Shown: positions 16,693-26,118, numbered from the stretch's first letter. The stretch is 64,000 nt of DNA from Pseudorhizobium tarimense (GCF_022968135.1 NZ_JALJRA010000002.1:1-64000); one strand, 5' to 3'. Notes: generated from the letters alone by a model not told the origin. Translations and numbers: made by a program.

Positions 16693-17301
16693 CGGATCTC
16701 CCTCATACGCCGGTATTCACGCGCGGAGATCTCCGCCGTGGCTTAAAGCTAGTGTTCGGACGGGGCGCTGAAAGCTGCCTCGTAAACTAATTTTATGTGG
16801 CACCTCTCAGCGCCCCGTTCGGCGGTTTGTGCCCGCGACTCCGGTCTCTCTGCCTAGGTCTTCGAGGCGGTGCTCGTCTGGCCTTCCGGAGCACGGGCGG
16901 ACCAAGTTACCGCCAACACCCCGGCGCCTTCGCCGAACGCTCGTCGTGACGACGGACACATCGTCCGGCGACACCATCCTCGTCGACCCCCATGTGTGCC
17001 GCACAGGCACGCCCGGCGCGCTGTTCGGGCATCAGAAGCAGGTGGCCGGTCCGAAACCCTCCCGCTTCCCCCGTGTCGCCGGAGGGAGACCATTTTCCGC
17101 GGACCCCGATGATGAGGACTTACGTCGTTTCCTCACCACCAGCGCCGGCCCCGCCTCGCCAGGACGCCTCCTGGTGTATCCGAGAGCGGAACATCTCAAG
17201 TCTGCACCACAGTCTGAGCCCGGGGACGATCTGCACCTTGATATTTCTCAAGCCGCTGATTTCGTTGAACCCGCACCGGGAACTCTTCCCCGTTTTCGAA
17301 G
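16693..17301 (+). other. 609-bp intergenic region between pccA and bhbA
   Basis: I see no convincing coding frame here: open frames are Arg/Pro-rich and lack ribosome sites. The region holds a GGAGATCTCC palindrome close to the bhbA start and a long inverted repeat at 16756-16822. It is expected to contain the bhbA promoter, and possibly a small RNA or a decayed gene. No tRNA, tmRNA or B12 riboswitch signature was found. Confidence 0.5.
16756..16822. repeat. long inverted repeat upstream of bhbA
   Basis: ACGGGGCGCTGA (16760-16771) pairs perfectly with TCAGCGCCCCGT (16807-16818). The stem can be extended outward by wobble and Watson-Crick pairs to about 16 bp, and a further TGCC/GGCA pairing (16776-16779 with 16799-16802) lies inside. 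The loop is AT-rich (GTAAACTAATTTTATG). It is about 65-120 bp upstream of the bhbA ATG. Confidence 0.7.
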
Positions 17302-19314
17302 CTATTCGAACTCCATGATCAGTTCGTCGACGGCAAGGCTCTGGCCGGCACTGGCGGCGATACGCTTGACCACCGCCTTGCGCTCCGCCTTCAGGACGTT
17401 CTCCATCTTCATCGCCTCGACGCTGGCGAGCGTCTGGCCGGCCTCGACCATGTCGCCCTCCTTCACCGCCACCGAGGTGATGACCCCTGGCATGGGGCAG
17501 AGCAGCATCCGCGACGTATCCGGCGGCAGCTTCACCGGCATCAGGCGGGCAAGCTTGGCGACGCGCGGGCTGCGCACCCGGGCCGTCACGTCGATGCCGC
17601 GCCAGCGTAGCCGGATCGCGGAACCCTTCAGATCCACCTTCACGCCCATCGCCTCCCCGTCGATGGCGAAGCGGGCATGGGTCTGGCCGGGCAGCCACTC
17701 GGTCGTGACCGACAGCGGCGACGCGTCGGTGAAGCGCACGACCGAAGCCTCGCCGCCGGGCTCGATGCTGCCCGCAAGCTCGGTGCCGGAAAGCGCGACC
17801 ACCCAATCGCGGCCGACGCTGCGGCGATGGTTGCCGATCGTGCCGGAGATTTGTGCCGCCCGCTCCTGCAGCGTCTGGTTGATCACCATGGCGATGGCCG
17901 CGAGCCGGTGGAGCGCGTCTTCATCTGGGGCGACGCCGGAAAAGCCGTCCGGAAACTCTTCGGCGATGAAGGCGGTGGTGATCTTGCCCGAGCGGAAGCG
18001 CGGATGCCGCATCACGGCCGACAGGAAGGGCAGGTTGTGGCCGATGCCCTCCATCTCGAAGTCGTCGAGCGCGGCCCCCATGGCATCGATCGCGCTCGTG
18101 CGGTCCGGCGCCCAGGTGCAGAGCTTGGCGATCATCGGGTCGTAGTACATGGAGATCTCGCCGCCCTCGAAGACGCCGGTATCATTGCGCACGATCGTGT
18201 CGTCGCCGCGTTTGCCTTCTTCCGGCGGCCGGTAGCGGGTGAGCCGACCGATCGAGGGCAGGAAGTTTCGATAGGGATCTTCCGCATAGAGCCGGCTTTC
18301 GATCGCCCAGCCCTCGAGCTTCACGTCCCCTTGGCCGAAGGAAAGCTTTTCACCGGCGGCGATGCGGATCATCTGTTCGACGAGGTCGATGCCAGTGATC
18401 AGCTCGGTCACCGGATGCTCCACCTGCAGGCGGGTGTTCATCTCCAGGAAGTAGAAGTTGCGCTGACCGTCGACGATGAACTCCACCGTACCGGCGGAGT
18501 GGTAGCCGACGGCTTTCGCCAGTGCGACCGCCTGCTCGCCCATGGCGCGGCGTGTCGCTTCGTCGAGGAAAGGCGAGGGCGCCTCCTCGATGACCTTCTG
18601 GTTGCGGCGCTGGATCGAGCACTCTCGCTCCCCGAGGTAAAGAACGGCGCCGTGCTTGTCGCCGAGCACCTGGATCTCGATGTGGCGCGGCTCGGTGACG
18701 AATTTCTCGATGAAGATGCGGTCGTCGCCGAAGGAGCTCTTGGCTTCGTTCTTCGATGACTGGAACCCCTCGCGCGCTTCTGAGTCGTTCCAGGCAATGC
18801 GCATGCCCTTCCCGCCGCCGCCGGCGGACGCCTTGATCATCACCGGATAGCCGATCGAGGCGGAGATGCGCACGGCCTCCTCGGCATCCGCGATCAGGCC
18901 CATGTGGCCCGGAACGGTCGAGACGCCGGCTTCTGCCGCGAGCTTCTTGGAGGTGATCTTGTCGCCCATCGCCTGGATCGCGTTGACCGGCGGACCGATG
19001 AAGGTGACGCCCTCCTTTTCCAGCGCTTCGGCGAAGGCGGGATTTTCCGACAGGAAGCCATAGCCGGGATGCACCGCATCGGCACCCGTCCTACGGATGG
19101 CATCGAGGATCTTGTCGATGACGATATAGGACTGCGAGGAGGGGGCGGGGCCGATATGCACCGCCTCGTCGGCTTCGCGAACATGCATGGCATTGGCATC
19201 GGCATCCGAATAGACGGCAACGGTGGCGATGCCCATCTTGCGCGCCGTGCGGATGACGCGGCAGGCGATTTCGCCGCGATTGGCGATGAGGATCTTCTTG
19301 ATGGCCACCGTCAC
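17302..19314 (-). CDS. pccA: propionyl-CoA carboxylase, biotin carboxylase/biotin carrier subunit
   Basis: A 670-residue alpha subunit. The biotin carboxylase domain (residues 5 to about 450) includes KILIANRGEIACRV, the Gly-rich ATP loop KASAGGGGKGMR and FLEMNTRLQVEHPVTE. A middle linker of about 110 residues is followed by the biotinyl domain, with the biotin attachment Lys636 in EAMKME. With PccB it makes methylmalonyl-CoA for BhbA. The start is GTG, overlapping the stop of the upstream small gene as GTGA. A second in-frame GTG two codons further in would give the more usual N-terminus AIKKILIANRG. Confidence 0.95.
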   Translation of the reverse strand: MTVAIKKILIANRGEIACRVIRTARKMGIATVAVYSDADANAMHVREADEAVHIGPAPSSQSYIVIDKILDAIRRTGADAVHPGYGFLSENPAFAEALEKEGVTFIGPPVNAIQAMGDKITSKKLAAEAGVSTVPGHMGLIADAEEAVRISASIGYPVMIKASAGGGGKGMRIAWNDSEAREGFQSSKNEAKSSFGDDRIFIEKFVTEPRHIEIQVLGDKHGAVLYLGERECSIQRRNQKVIEEAPSPFLDEATRRAMGEQAVALAKAVGYHSAGTVEFIVDGQRNFYFLEMNTRLQVEHPVTELITGIDLVEQMIRIAAGEKLSFGQGDVKLEGWAIESRLYAEDPYRNFLPSIGRLTRYRPPEEGKRGDDTIVRNDTGVFEGGEISMYYDPMIAKLCTWAPDRTSAIDAMGAALDDFEMEGIGHNLPFLSAVMRHPRFRSGKITTAFIAEEFPDGFSGVAPDEDALHRLAAIAMVINQTLQERAAQISGTIGNHRRSVGRDWVVALSGTELAGSIEPGGEASVVRFTDASPLSVTTEWLPGQTHARFAIDGEAMGVKVDLKGSAIRLRWRGIDVTARVRSPRVAKLARLMPVKLPPDTSRMLLCPMPGVITSVAVKEGDMVEAGQTLASVEAMKMENVLKAERKAVVKRIAASAGQSLAVDELIMEFE

Positions 19315-19688
19315 ACCTCGAACTCGTCTTCGAAGGATTCCGGGAAGTTCTGCCGTGCGACCTTCTCGTTGATCACCAGCAGCGCTTCGTAAGAGGTCGG
19401 GTCGAAGTCTTTCTCCGCAGCCACCACTTCCCGGCCGAAGAGCAGGTTGAGGCGGGCCGCGTCGAGATTTCCGCGTTCGAAGGGCTGGTCACCGAAATGC
19501 TGCCAGAGCGCATAGAGGAATGCGGCGTCGATGCGGTGTTCCTTGGTTCCGGGGCGGCCGCGGCGGGGCAGCGCCTTGATCGGCGTCACCCCCTTCGGAT
19601 TGGCGCGGCGGATGGTAAACTGGATGCCGGTGCCCGGCATGCCGCCGGGAAACCCGCGGTGCTTTGTCATGTCGGGCAGATTTGCCAT
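19311..19688 (-). CDS. uncharacterised 125-aa protein coupled to pccA
   Basis: No family is recognised. The N-terminus is Gly/Pro/Arg-rich (residues 8-50, HRGFPGGMPGTGIQFTIRRA) and the C-terminal half is helical and acidic, ending SFEDEFEV. AAGGAG lies 6 nt before the ATG. Its stop overlaps the GTG of pccA, so it is translated with the carboxylase subunit. The position between yghU and pccA suggests an accessory role in the propionyl-CoA operon, but that is inference. Confidence 0.7.
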   Translation of the reverse strand: MANLPDMTKHRGFPGGMPGTGIQFTIRRANPKGVTPIKALPRRGRPGTKEHRIDAAFLYALWQHFGDQPFERGNLDAARLNLLFGREVVAAEKDFDPTSYEALLVINEKVARQNFPESFEDEFEV

Positions 19689-19712
19689 CCCGTTCTCCTT
19701 GGTCTGCTGCGC

Positions 19713-20630
19713 TTACGTGTTGCCGCCGAACTTGTCCTGCGTCTTCGTGTCGAAGTCCGAGGCGTCGTGGCGCTCATGCAGCTGGCTCGAGGGTTCCCCG
19801 GAGGTGCGGTTGACCATGGAACCCCGCTGGACGGCGCGCCGTTCGCCCACCTGCTTCGTCCAGCGCTGGACGTGTTCGTATTCATCGACGGACAGGAAGT
19901 CGCCGGCGTCGTTATAGGCGTCCTTCAACGCCAGGCGGCCATACCACGGCCAGATCGCCATGTCGGCGATCGTGTAGTCCTTGCCGGCCATGAACTCGTT
20001 CTCGGCCAGGTGTCGGTTCAGCACGTCCATCTGGCGCTTCACCTCCATGGCATAGCGGTTGATGGCATATTCGATCTTCATCGGCGCATAGGCATAGAAA
20101 TGCCCGAAGCCGCCGCCGAGGAAGGGGGCCGAGCCCATCTGCCAGAACAGCCAGTTCATGGCCTCCGTGCGTGCGCGGACATCGGTCGGCAGGAAGGCGC
20201 CGAACTTTTCGGCCAGGTAGACGAGGATCGAACCGGATTCGAAGATCCTGAGCGGCTTGCCACCGTCCTTCGGCTTGTGGTCCATCAGCGCCGGGATCTT
20301 GGAGTTCGGATTGACCTCGACGAAGCCCGAGCCGAACTGGTCGCCATCGCCGATCTTGATCAGCCATGCATCGTATTCGGCCTCCGAATGGCCGGCGGCG
20401 AGCAGCTCCTCCAGCATGATGGTGACCTTCACGCCATTCGGCGTGCCGAGCGAGTAAAGCTGCAGCGGGTGCTTGCCGACCGGCAGCTCCTTGTCGTGCG
20501 TGGGGCCTGCGATCGGTCGGTTGATGCTGGCAAACGCGCCGCCATTGCCGGGCTCCCAGGTCCAGACCTTGGGCGGAACATAGCCGGCGGGGAGGTTCTT
20601 TTCGGGCGGAAACTTTTCGGTATCGGTCAT
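19713..20630 (-). CDS. yghU: glutathione-dependent disulfide-bond oxidoreductase, YghU-type GST
   Basis: A 305-residue glutathione transferase of the nu class. The N-terminal extension KVWTWEPGNGGAFASINRP is characteristic of YghU. A thioredoxin-like domain with LYSLGTPNGVKVTIMLEEL follows, where Thr/Asn rather than Ser/Tyr contact the two bound glutathiones, then NSKIPALMD and FESGSILVYLAEKFG. The all-helical C-domain contains DYTIADMAIWPW. The homologue in E. coli reduces disulfides with GSH. It is 24 bp upstream of the 125-aa gene on the same strand. Confidence 0.92.
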   Translation of the reverse strand: MTDTEKFPPEKNLPAGYVPPKVWTWEPGNGGAFASINRPIAGPTHDKELPVGKHPLQLYSLGTPNGVKVTIMLEELLAAGHSEAEYDAWLIKIGDGDQFGSGFVEVNPNSKIPALMDHKPKDGGKPLRIFESGSILVYLAEKFGAFLPTDVRARTEAMNWLFWQMGSAPFLGGGFGHFYAYAPMKIEYAINRYAMEVKRQMDVLNRHLAENEFMAGKDYTIADMAIWPWYGRLALKDAYNDAGDFLSVDEYEHVQRWTKQVGERRAVQRGSMVNRTSGEPSSQLHERHDASDFDTKTQDKFGGNT

Positions 20631-20738
20631 GAAAATCTGTCCTTCTGATCGGGGGCGTCAGCGGGTGACGGGGAGGATATAGGAAGGTCGGTTGCGACGC
20701 GCTGCGGTCTGAATCGCTTTTGATGAGTCGGTTCAAGA

Positions 20739-21023
20739 TTATTCAGCAGCCTCCGCCGGCGGCTTGGCGCCGGGAGCTGCGCCGCCGATGATGAGTGCCT
20801 TGGCACTGATGTACTCGTCGATCTCCTCCCATCCGACGGCATCGCCGAACGGCAGGATCTCCCACTTCCGTCGCTGCTCTGGTGTCGCGGCGGATAGCCT
20901 TGGATACCACCAGAGCGGTGCCTCGATTGTCCGCCCATCTGCCATCTTGAACCGGAGGGAAGCCTGGCTCACCTCGACATCCGCGATCAGCAACTGCTTC
21001 TCATCGATGTCCAAAGTAGTCAT
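20739..21023 (-). CDS. DUF2442 domain protein (possible antitoxin partner)
   Basis: A 94-residue protein with the DUF2442 pattern: VEVSQASLRFKMADGRTIEAPLWWYPRL, then an RRKWEI-GDAVGW-EIDEYIS block. The ATG at 21023 is preferred because GGAGG is 7 nt upstream. An Ala/Pro-rich tail of about 20 residues extends past the usual end. The gene overlaps the 3' end of the DUF4160 gene by 23 nt. DUF4160/DUF2442 pairs recur in bacterial genomes and have been suggested as toxin-antitoxin-like modules. Confidence 0.78.
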   Translation of the reverse strand: MTTLDIDEKQLLIADVEVSQASLRFKMADGRTIEAPLWWYPRLSAATPEQRRKWEILPFGDAVGWEEIDEYISAKALIIGGAAPGAKPPAEAAE

Positions 21024-21240
21024 TCCAAGCCTCCAGAAACTTTTGCCGGTTCTCGGCAACAACCCTCAGGATATCATTGACCTCATGCTGAGCGAAACCG
21101 GTGCTGCGTGCGACGGAAAGGTCCGCGAGCCACACCTTCAACTGCTTGGCATCCTTCAACACATGGACGTAGGGCGGTTCGCCAATCTCCATCGAGTAGA
21201 ACAGGAAGCGATGGCCGCGCCATCGGAGGATAACCGGCAT
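21001..21240 (-). CDS. DUF4160 domain protein (possible toxin partner)
   Basis: A 79-residue basic protein matching DUF4160: MPVILRWRGHRFLFYSMEIG, then EPPYVHVLKDAKQLKVWL and a C-terminal helix NRQKFLEAWNDYF. It starts 10 bp after pccB and overlaps DUF2442, so the pair is embedded in the pcc operon. The small size, the overlap with a partner gene and the partner's family resemble type II toxin-antitoxin modules. No catalytic residues can be assigned. Confidence 0.8.
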   Translation of the reverse strand: MPVILRWRGHRFLFYSMEIGEPPYVHVLKDAKQLKVWLADLSVARSTGFAQHEVNDILRVVAENRQKFLEAWNDYFGHR

Positions 21241-21249
21241 TGTCGCCCT

Positions 21250-22782
21250 CTACAGCGGGATGGTGTCATGCTTCTTCCAGTGCGTCGTGACCTGCTTGTT
21301 CCTGAGTGATGCAAAGGCGCGGGCGATGCGGCGGCGGGACGAATGCGGCATGATCACCTCGTCGATGAAGCCACGTTCTGCGGCCACGAAAGGATTGGCA
21401 AAACGCTCCTCGTATTCCGCCGTCCGCGCACCGATCTTTTCCGCGTCGCCGAGTTCCGAGCGGTAGAGGATTTCGGTGGCGCCCTTGGCACCCATCACCG
21501 CGATTTCGGCGGTCGGCCATGCATAGTTGATGTCGGCGCCGATGTGCTTCGAGGCCATCACGTCATAGGCGCCGCCATAGGCCTTGCGGGTGATCAGCGT
21601 CACCATCGGCACGGTGGCTTCGGAGTAGGCGAAGAGCAGCTTGGCACCGTGCTTGATGACGCCGCCATATTCCTGGGCGGTGCCGGGCAGGAAACCCGGC
21701 ACGTCGACGAGCGTCAGGATCGGGATCGAGAAGGCGTCGCAGAAGCGCACGAAGCGGGCAGCCTTGCGGGAGGAATCGATGTCGAGGCAGCCGGCGAGCA
21801 CCATCGGCTGGTTGGCGACCACGCCGACCGTCTGGCCTTCAAGCCGGATGAAGCCGGTGACGATGTTCTTGGCGAAAGCCTCCTGGATCTCGAAGAAGGC
21901 GCCCTCGTCGGCGATGGCGGTGATCAGCTCCTTCATGTCGTAGGGGGTGGCGGCACTCTCTGGGATCAGGCTGTCGAGGCGCATCTCCAACCGCGAGGGA
22001 TCGTCGTGGAAGGGGCGCACCGGCGGCTTGTCGCGATTGTTGAGCGGCAGGAAGTCGAACAGCTGGCGCACGGCTTCCAGCGCCTCGATGTCGTTTTCGA
22101 AGGCGGCGTCGGCGACGGAGGATTTCTTCGTGTGGGTGGTGGCGCCGCCGAGCTCTTCGGCGGTGACGATCTCGTTGGTCACCGTCTTCACCACGTCCGG
22201 ACCGGTGACGAACATGTAGGAGGAGTCGCGCACCATGAAGATGAAGTCGGTCATTGCCGGCGAATAGACCGCTCCGCCGGCGCAGGGACCCATGATGACG
22301 GAGATCTGCGGGATGACGCCGGAAGCCTCGGCATTGCGGCGGAAGACCTCCGCATAGCCAGCCAACGACGCAACACCTTCCTGAATGCGCGCGCCGCCGG
22401 AATCGTTGAGCCCGATCACCGGCGCGCCGACGCGCACCGCCATATCCATGATCTTGCAGATCTTCTGCGCGTGGGTTTCCGAGAGCGAACCGCCGAGCAC
22501 GGTGAAATCCTGCGAGAAGACATAGACCTGGCGGCCGTTGATCGTGCCCCAGCCGGTCACGACGCCGTCGCCGGCGATCTTCTGCTCGGCCATGCCGAAA
22601 TCGACGGCGCGGTGGGTGACAAACATGTCGAACTCCTCGAAGGAGTTCTCGTCGAGCAACACGTCGATCCGCTCGCGTGCGGTCAGCTTGCCCTTGCCGT
22701 GCTGGGCCGCGATGCGCTTTTCCCCGCCGCCGAGACGCGCCTCCGCCCGACGTCTTTCCAACTCCTGCAGCACTGCGCGCAT
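21250..22782 (-). CDS. pccB: propionyl-CoA carboxylase, carboxyltransferase subunit
   Basis: A 510-residue carboxyltransferase beta subunit, the usual length. It transfers carboxyl groups from biotin on PccA to propionyl-CoA. Family hallmarks are [55 protein letters not shown] and [16 protein letters not shown]. The ATG at 22782 is chosen because GGGAGG precedes it and it fits the family N-terminus. Upstream in-frame codons to 23286 run into the divergent dehydrogenase gene and are not used. It is the first gene of the pcc cluster. Confidence 0.96.
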   Translation of the reverse strand: MRAVLQELERRRAEARLGGGEKRIAAQHGKGKLTARERIDVLLDENSFEEFDMFVTHRAVDFGMAEQKIAGDGVVTGWGTINGRQVYVFSQDFTVLGGSLSETHAQKICKIMDMAVRVGAPVIGLNDSGGARIQEGVASLAGYAEVFRRNAEASGVIPQISVIMGPCAGGAVYSPAMTDFIFMVRDSSYMFVTGPDVVKTVTNEIVTAEELGGATTHTKKSSVADAAFENDIEALEAVRQLFDFLPLNNRDKPPVRPFHDDPSRLEMRLDSLIPESAATPYDMKELITAIADEGAFFEIQEAFAKNIVTGFIRLEGQTVGVVANQPMVLAGCLDIDSSRKAARFVRFCDAFSIPILTLVDVPGFLPGTAQEYGGVIKHGAKLLFAYSEATVPMVTLITRKAYGGAYDVMASKHIGADINYAWPTAEIAVMGAKGATEILYRSELGDAEKIGARTAEYEERFANPFVAAERGFIDEVIMPHSSRRRIARAFASLRNKQVTTHWKKHDTIPL

Positions 22783-22943
22783 GCGTCCTCCCAGATGTCT
22801 TTCGCCTTTGTAGCGGCTTGTGTCGCCGGCGCAAACTCTCGACCGCCGGAGTATGTTTATTTGTCGCCGCTTGGCATCCTCGACCTTGGTATCGCCCTCA
22901 CGAGCCGCTAATTGAGGAAGCGCAAGAACAAGGAGTGTGACGC

Positions 22944-23987
22944 ATGCAGGCACTGGTGCTGGAGGAAAAGGGCAGGCTTGCCCTGAGGGAGATCGACCTG
23001 CCGCTCGAGGTAGGCCCCGGGGACGTGAAGATCGCCATCCACACCGTCGGCGTCTGCGGCAGCGACGTGCACTACTACACCCACGGCAGGATCGGCCCTT
23101 TCGTGCTGCGCGAGCCCATGGTGCTCGGTCACGAAGCGGCGGGCGCGGTGGTCGAGGTCGGGGCGGATGTGAGACACCTGAAGGTAGGCGACCGTGTCTG
23201 CATGGAGCCGGGCGTGCCGAATATGTCGTCGCGCGCAACCAAGCTCGGCCTCTACAACGTCGATCCGGACGTCCGCTTCTGGGCAACCCCGCCGATCCAT
23301 GGCGTGCTGGCGCCCTATGCCGTGCATCCGGCGGCCTTCACCTACAAGCTGCCGGACAATGTTTCCTTCGCGGAAGGAGCGATGGTGGAGCCGTTTGCGA
23401 TCGGCATGCAGGCCGCGACACGGGCGCGGATCCAGCCGGGCGACGTGGCGGCGGTGATCGGTTGCGGGCCGATCGGGATCATGGTGGCGCTCGCGGCATT
23501 GGCCGGCGGCTCAGCGCGCGTCTTCATCTCCGACCTCAGCGCCGAAAAGCTTGCGATCGCTGGGCGCTATCCAGGCATTATCCCGGTCAACATCACCGAG
23601 CAGCCGTTGGCCGAGGTGATCGCCGAGGAAACCGGCGGCTGGGGTGTCGACGTGGTGTTTGAGGCAAGCGGCAGTCCGCGTGCCTTCGAAGGCCTCTTCG
23701 ACCTCGTGCGTCCGGGCGGGGCGGCAGTCCTCGTCGGCTTGCCGGTCGAGAAGGTGGCGTTCGACGTTGCGGGCGCGATCTCCAAGGAGGTGCGGATCGA
23801 GACAGTCTTCCGCTACGCCAATATCTTCGACCGCGCGCTGGAACTGATCGCCTCGGGCAAGGTCGACCTGAAGCCGCTGATCACCGGCACCTTTGATTTC
23901 GCCCAATCGATCGAAGCCTTCGAGCGCGCCGCGAAGGGCAGCCCCTCCGACGTCAAGCTGCAGATCCGCCTGTCTGACGACGCCTAA
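22944..23987 (+). CDS. zinc-dependent polyol dehydrogenase, xylitol dehydrogenase-like
   Basis: A 347-residue medium-chain dehydrogenase that would oxidise a polyol such as xylitol or sorbitol with NAD. The catalytic zinc set is Cys38, His63-Glu64 (GHEAAG) and Glu at about 149 (VEPFAIG). The Rossmann motif GCGPIG is near residue 170. The usual four-cysteine structural-zinc loop is absent: the region after RVCMEPG reads [17 protein letters not shown]. That matches the rhizobial xylitol dehydrogenase subgroup as I know it. It is divergent from pccB and converges, with a 3-bp gap, on a ParA gene. Confidence 0.85.
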   Translation: MQALVLEEKGRLALREIDLPLEVGPGDVKIAIHTVGVCGSDVHYYTHGRIGPFVLREPMVLGHEAAGAVVEVGADVRHLKVGDRVCMEPGVPNMSSRATKLGLYNVDPDVRFWATPPIHGVLAPYAVHPAAFTYKLPDNVSFAEGAMVEPFAIGMQAATRARIQPGDVAAVIGCGPIGIMVALAALAGGSARVFISDLSAEKLAIAGRYPGIIPVNITEQPLAEVIAEETGGWGVDVVFEASGSPRAFEGLFDLVRPGGAAVLVGLPVEKVAFDVAGAISKEVRIETVFRYANIFDRALELIASGKVDLKPLITGTFDFAQSIEAFERAAKGSPSDVKLQIRLSDDA

Positions 23988-23990
23988 GGT

Positions 23991-24686
23991 TCAGGCGGCG
24001 CGGCGGCGACGTGAGGCTGCACGCTTGACCGGCACCCGACGGACCATTTCCTCGGCGAAGAGGCGGGCGTTTTCGCGCGCCTTGTCAAGATTGCTAACCT
24101 GCGTCTCGTCCATCGTGTGCAGCGATCCTCCGCAGTCAAAGACGTCGCGGAAGGCGGCACGCTCGACGATCGGGATGTTGAGGACATCGACGTTGCGCTG
24201 CGCCAGGAGACCCTTGACCGCGAGCAGGGCCCGCGTGGTCACCATCGGGTTGACGCGGGTCAGGACGACTGAGTGGGGCACCCGGATATTGGCCCGCCGC
24301 TCCAGGTATTGCAGGAGCTCCAGCACGTTGGCACCCCCCTGCGCGTCCATGGCGCAGCCCTGGATCGGGATCAGCACGTGGTCGGAAAGCCCAATCGCGG
24401 TCGCGAGCAGGGAGGTGCGTGCACCCGGCAGGTCGACGATAAAGTAATCGGTCGTGGGTCGCGCATCGGCAATGTTGCGTTCGATGGTGGAGGCGTTGAC
24501 GTAGGGGACGACGGTGAGACGGTCGCTGACCGCAGACAGCTTGTGCCAGCGGGTAATCCACTGTTGCGGATCGGCGTCCAGGACTGTGACGCGAAACCCC
24601 TGCTGCACCAGTTCGGTTGCAAGCAGCAGCACGGCGGTCGTCTTGCCGGCGCCGCCCTTGGTATTGGCAAAGGTAATGACTGGCAT
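23991..24686 (-). CDS. orphan ParA-family ATPase
   Basis: A 231-residue MinD/ParA P-loop protein. The deviant Walker A is KGGAGKTT at residues 10-17, Walker A' is VTVLDADPQQW and the switch II region is YFIVDLPGA. The C-terminus is Arg/Lys-rich (KRAASRRRRAA), suitable for non-specific DNA binding. No ParB gene or parS-like palindrome is near, so it is more likely a protein- or carboxysome-type positioning factor or a plasmid-derived solitary ATPase than a replicon partition protein. ATG 24686 with GGGGA is preferred to an upstream GTG. Confidence 0.85.
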   Translation of the reverse strand: MPVITFANTKGGAGKTTAVLLLATELVQQGFRVTVLDADPQQWITRWHKLSAVSDRLTVVPYVNASTIERNIADARPTTDYFIVDLPGARTSLLATAIGLSDHVLIPIQGCAMDAQGGANVLELLQYLERRANIRVPHSVVLTRVNPMVTTRALLAVKGLLAQRNVDVLNIPIVERAAFRDVFDCGGSLHTMDETQVSNLDKARENARLFAEEMVRRVPVKRAASRRRRAA

Positions 24687-24824
24687 CTTCGTCCCCAGAA
24701 GCGCGTCCTGAAGCCTCATGCTCCTGTCCACGCACCCTCATGATGCCGTCGGAGCGAAGTCTTTCCAGAACATGGTTAACCAAACACTAACGGCTGACTG
24801 CCGAAGTTAACCCCTCTGCAACTG

Positions 24825-26108
24825 CTAGCGATTGAACAGCAGGTTCGGGACGAAGAGCACTACCTGCGGAACGAAGACGAGCAGGAGCGTCACCAAGGCG
24901 ACCGCTATCAGGAGAGGGAGGGATTCACGCGTGTAATCGCCGATCTTGACCTTGAGGATCGAGCACACTGCATACATTGCGGCGCCGACGGGTGGTGTGA
25001 AATTTCCGATGGTGGCGGCAACGACGAAGACGACGCCGAAATGCACCGGATCGCCGCCGAGGTTGCGGATCAGAGGCAGGAAGATCGGGGTCAGCATGAT
25101 GATCAGCACCGTCGCATCGATGAAGAAGCCGCAGGCGACGATGAACAGCACGATAAGCGTCAGCACGCCGTAGAAGTTGTCGGTGATCGAGAGAATGGCG
25201 CCGGAGATCAGTTCCGGCACCCGTTCGAGCACGATGCCGTAGCTGAAGATCGCCGACAGCGCGATCAGGAACATAACGGCGCCGACATCGGACAGGCTGC
25301 CTTCAAGAGCTTCGCGAAACGATGCCGCCTTGAGCTTCCGATAAGCGATGACGCCGATCAAGACTGCATAGATCACGGCGAAGGCGCCGATCTCCGAGGG
25401 TGTGAAGATGCCGAAGCGGAGCCCGGCAAGCAGGATGATGGGAAACAGGATGGCCCAGATGCCGCCGCGCAAGGCGGCCGCCACTTCGCGAGCCGACGCA
25501 CGCTCGCGCCGCTGCGCCGGATAGTTACGCTTGTTGGCGACGAGGGAGACGGTGAAGGCAAGTGCTGCCCAGAGCAGGAAGGCGGGCACGAACCCTGCAG
25601 CAAACAGCCGACCGATCGAGACCTGGCCGATGGTGCCGTAGATGATGAAGCCAAGCCCCGGCGGGATGATCGGCGTCAGGATAGCGCCGAACGACAGGAC
25701 GCCGGCGGTAAATCCCTTCGACATGCCGCGGTTGATCATCTCGTTGCCGAGCATGCGGCTCTGCATCGCGGCATCGGCGATGGCCGAGCCCGAGACGCCG
25801 CCCATCAGGCCGGAAAGCGCGAGCGACATCTGCGCCAGCCCGCCTTTCATGCGCCCGGCAATCACGGAGGCGAGGTCGAGCAGCCGCTCGGTGATACCCG
25901 ATGCATTCATCAGGTTACCGGCCATGATGAAGAGCGGGATGGCCAGAAGGGCGAAATTCTGCGTCGTCGAGATCGTCTGCTGCAGCGGGATGGTGATTGG
26001 AAGTTCCGGATGCTGCAGGAAGAAGACGATGCCGGATATGCCGATGGCAAACGCGACCGGCATTCCGATCAGCATCAGCACGATGAAGGCGATGGTGACG
26101 AGAAGCAT
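24825..26108 (-). CDS. dctM: TRAP transporter large permease
   Basis: A 427-residue membrane protein with about 12 helices and DctM motifs: FALLAIPLFIMAGNLMN, LSGLMGGVSGSAIADAA, the ILTPIIPPGLGFIIYG hairpin and the late FTPPVGAAMY. It takes up an anionic solute with sodium symport together with DctQ and DctP. The start at 26108 has GAGGAGG upstream. It lies last in an operon with the small permease (10-bp gap), the binding protein and two dehydrogenases. Confidence 0.94.
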   Translation of the reverse strand: MLLVTIAFIVLMLIGMPVAFAIGISGIVFFLQHPELPITIPLQQTISTTQNFALLAIPLFIMAGNLMNASGITERLLDLASVIAGRMKGGLAQMSLALSGLMGGVSGSAIADAAMQSRMLGNEMINRGMSKGFTAGVLSFGAILTPIIPPGLGFIIYGTIGQVSIGRLFAAGFVPAFLLWAALAFTVSLVANKRNYPAQRRERASAREVAAALRGGIWAILFPIILLAGLRFGIFTPSEIGAFAVIYAVLIGVIAYRKLKAASFREALEGSLSDVGAVMFLIALSAIFSYGIVLERVPELISGAILSITDNFYGVLTLIVLFIVACGFFIDATVLIIMLTPIFLPLIRNLGGDPVHFGVVFVVAATIGNFTPPVGAAMYAVCSILKVKIGDYTRESLPLLIAVALVTLLLVFVPQVVLFVPNLLFNR

Positions 26109-26118
26109 GACGGCCTCC

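Noticed and set aside
16693..16900. Cobalamin riboswitch upstream of the B12-dependent mutase bhbA
   Set aside because: No B12-box-like sequence is present on the minus strand in this stretch.
16829..17300. Coding frame or two-piece tmRNA in the pccA-bhbA gap
   Set aside because: The frames are Arg/Pro-rich without Shine-Dalgarno. No tag-peptide codons, T-loop or CCA end typical of alphaproteobacterial tmRNA could be found.
21250..23286. N-terminal extension of pccB by 168 codons
   Set aside because: The extension is antisense to the start of the dehydrogenase gene and is Arg-rich. GGGAGG and family alignment support the ATG at 22782.
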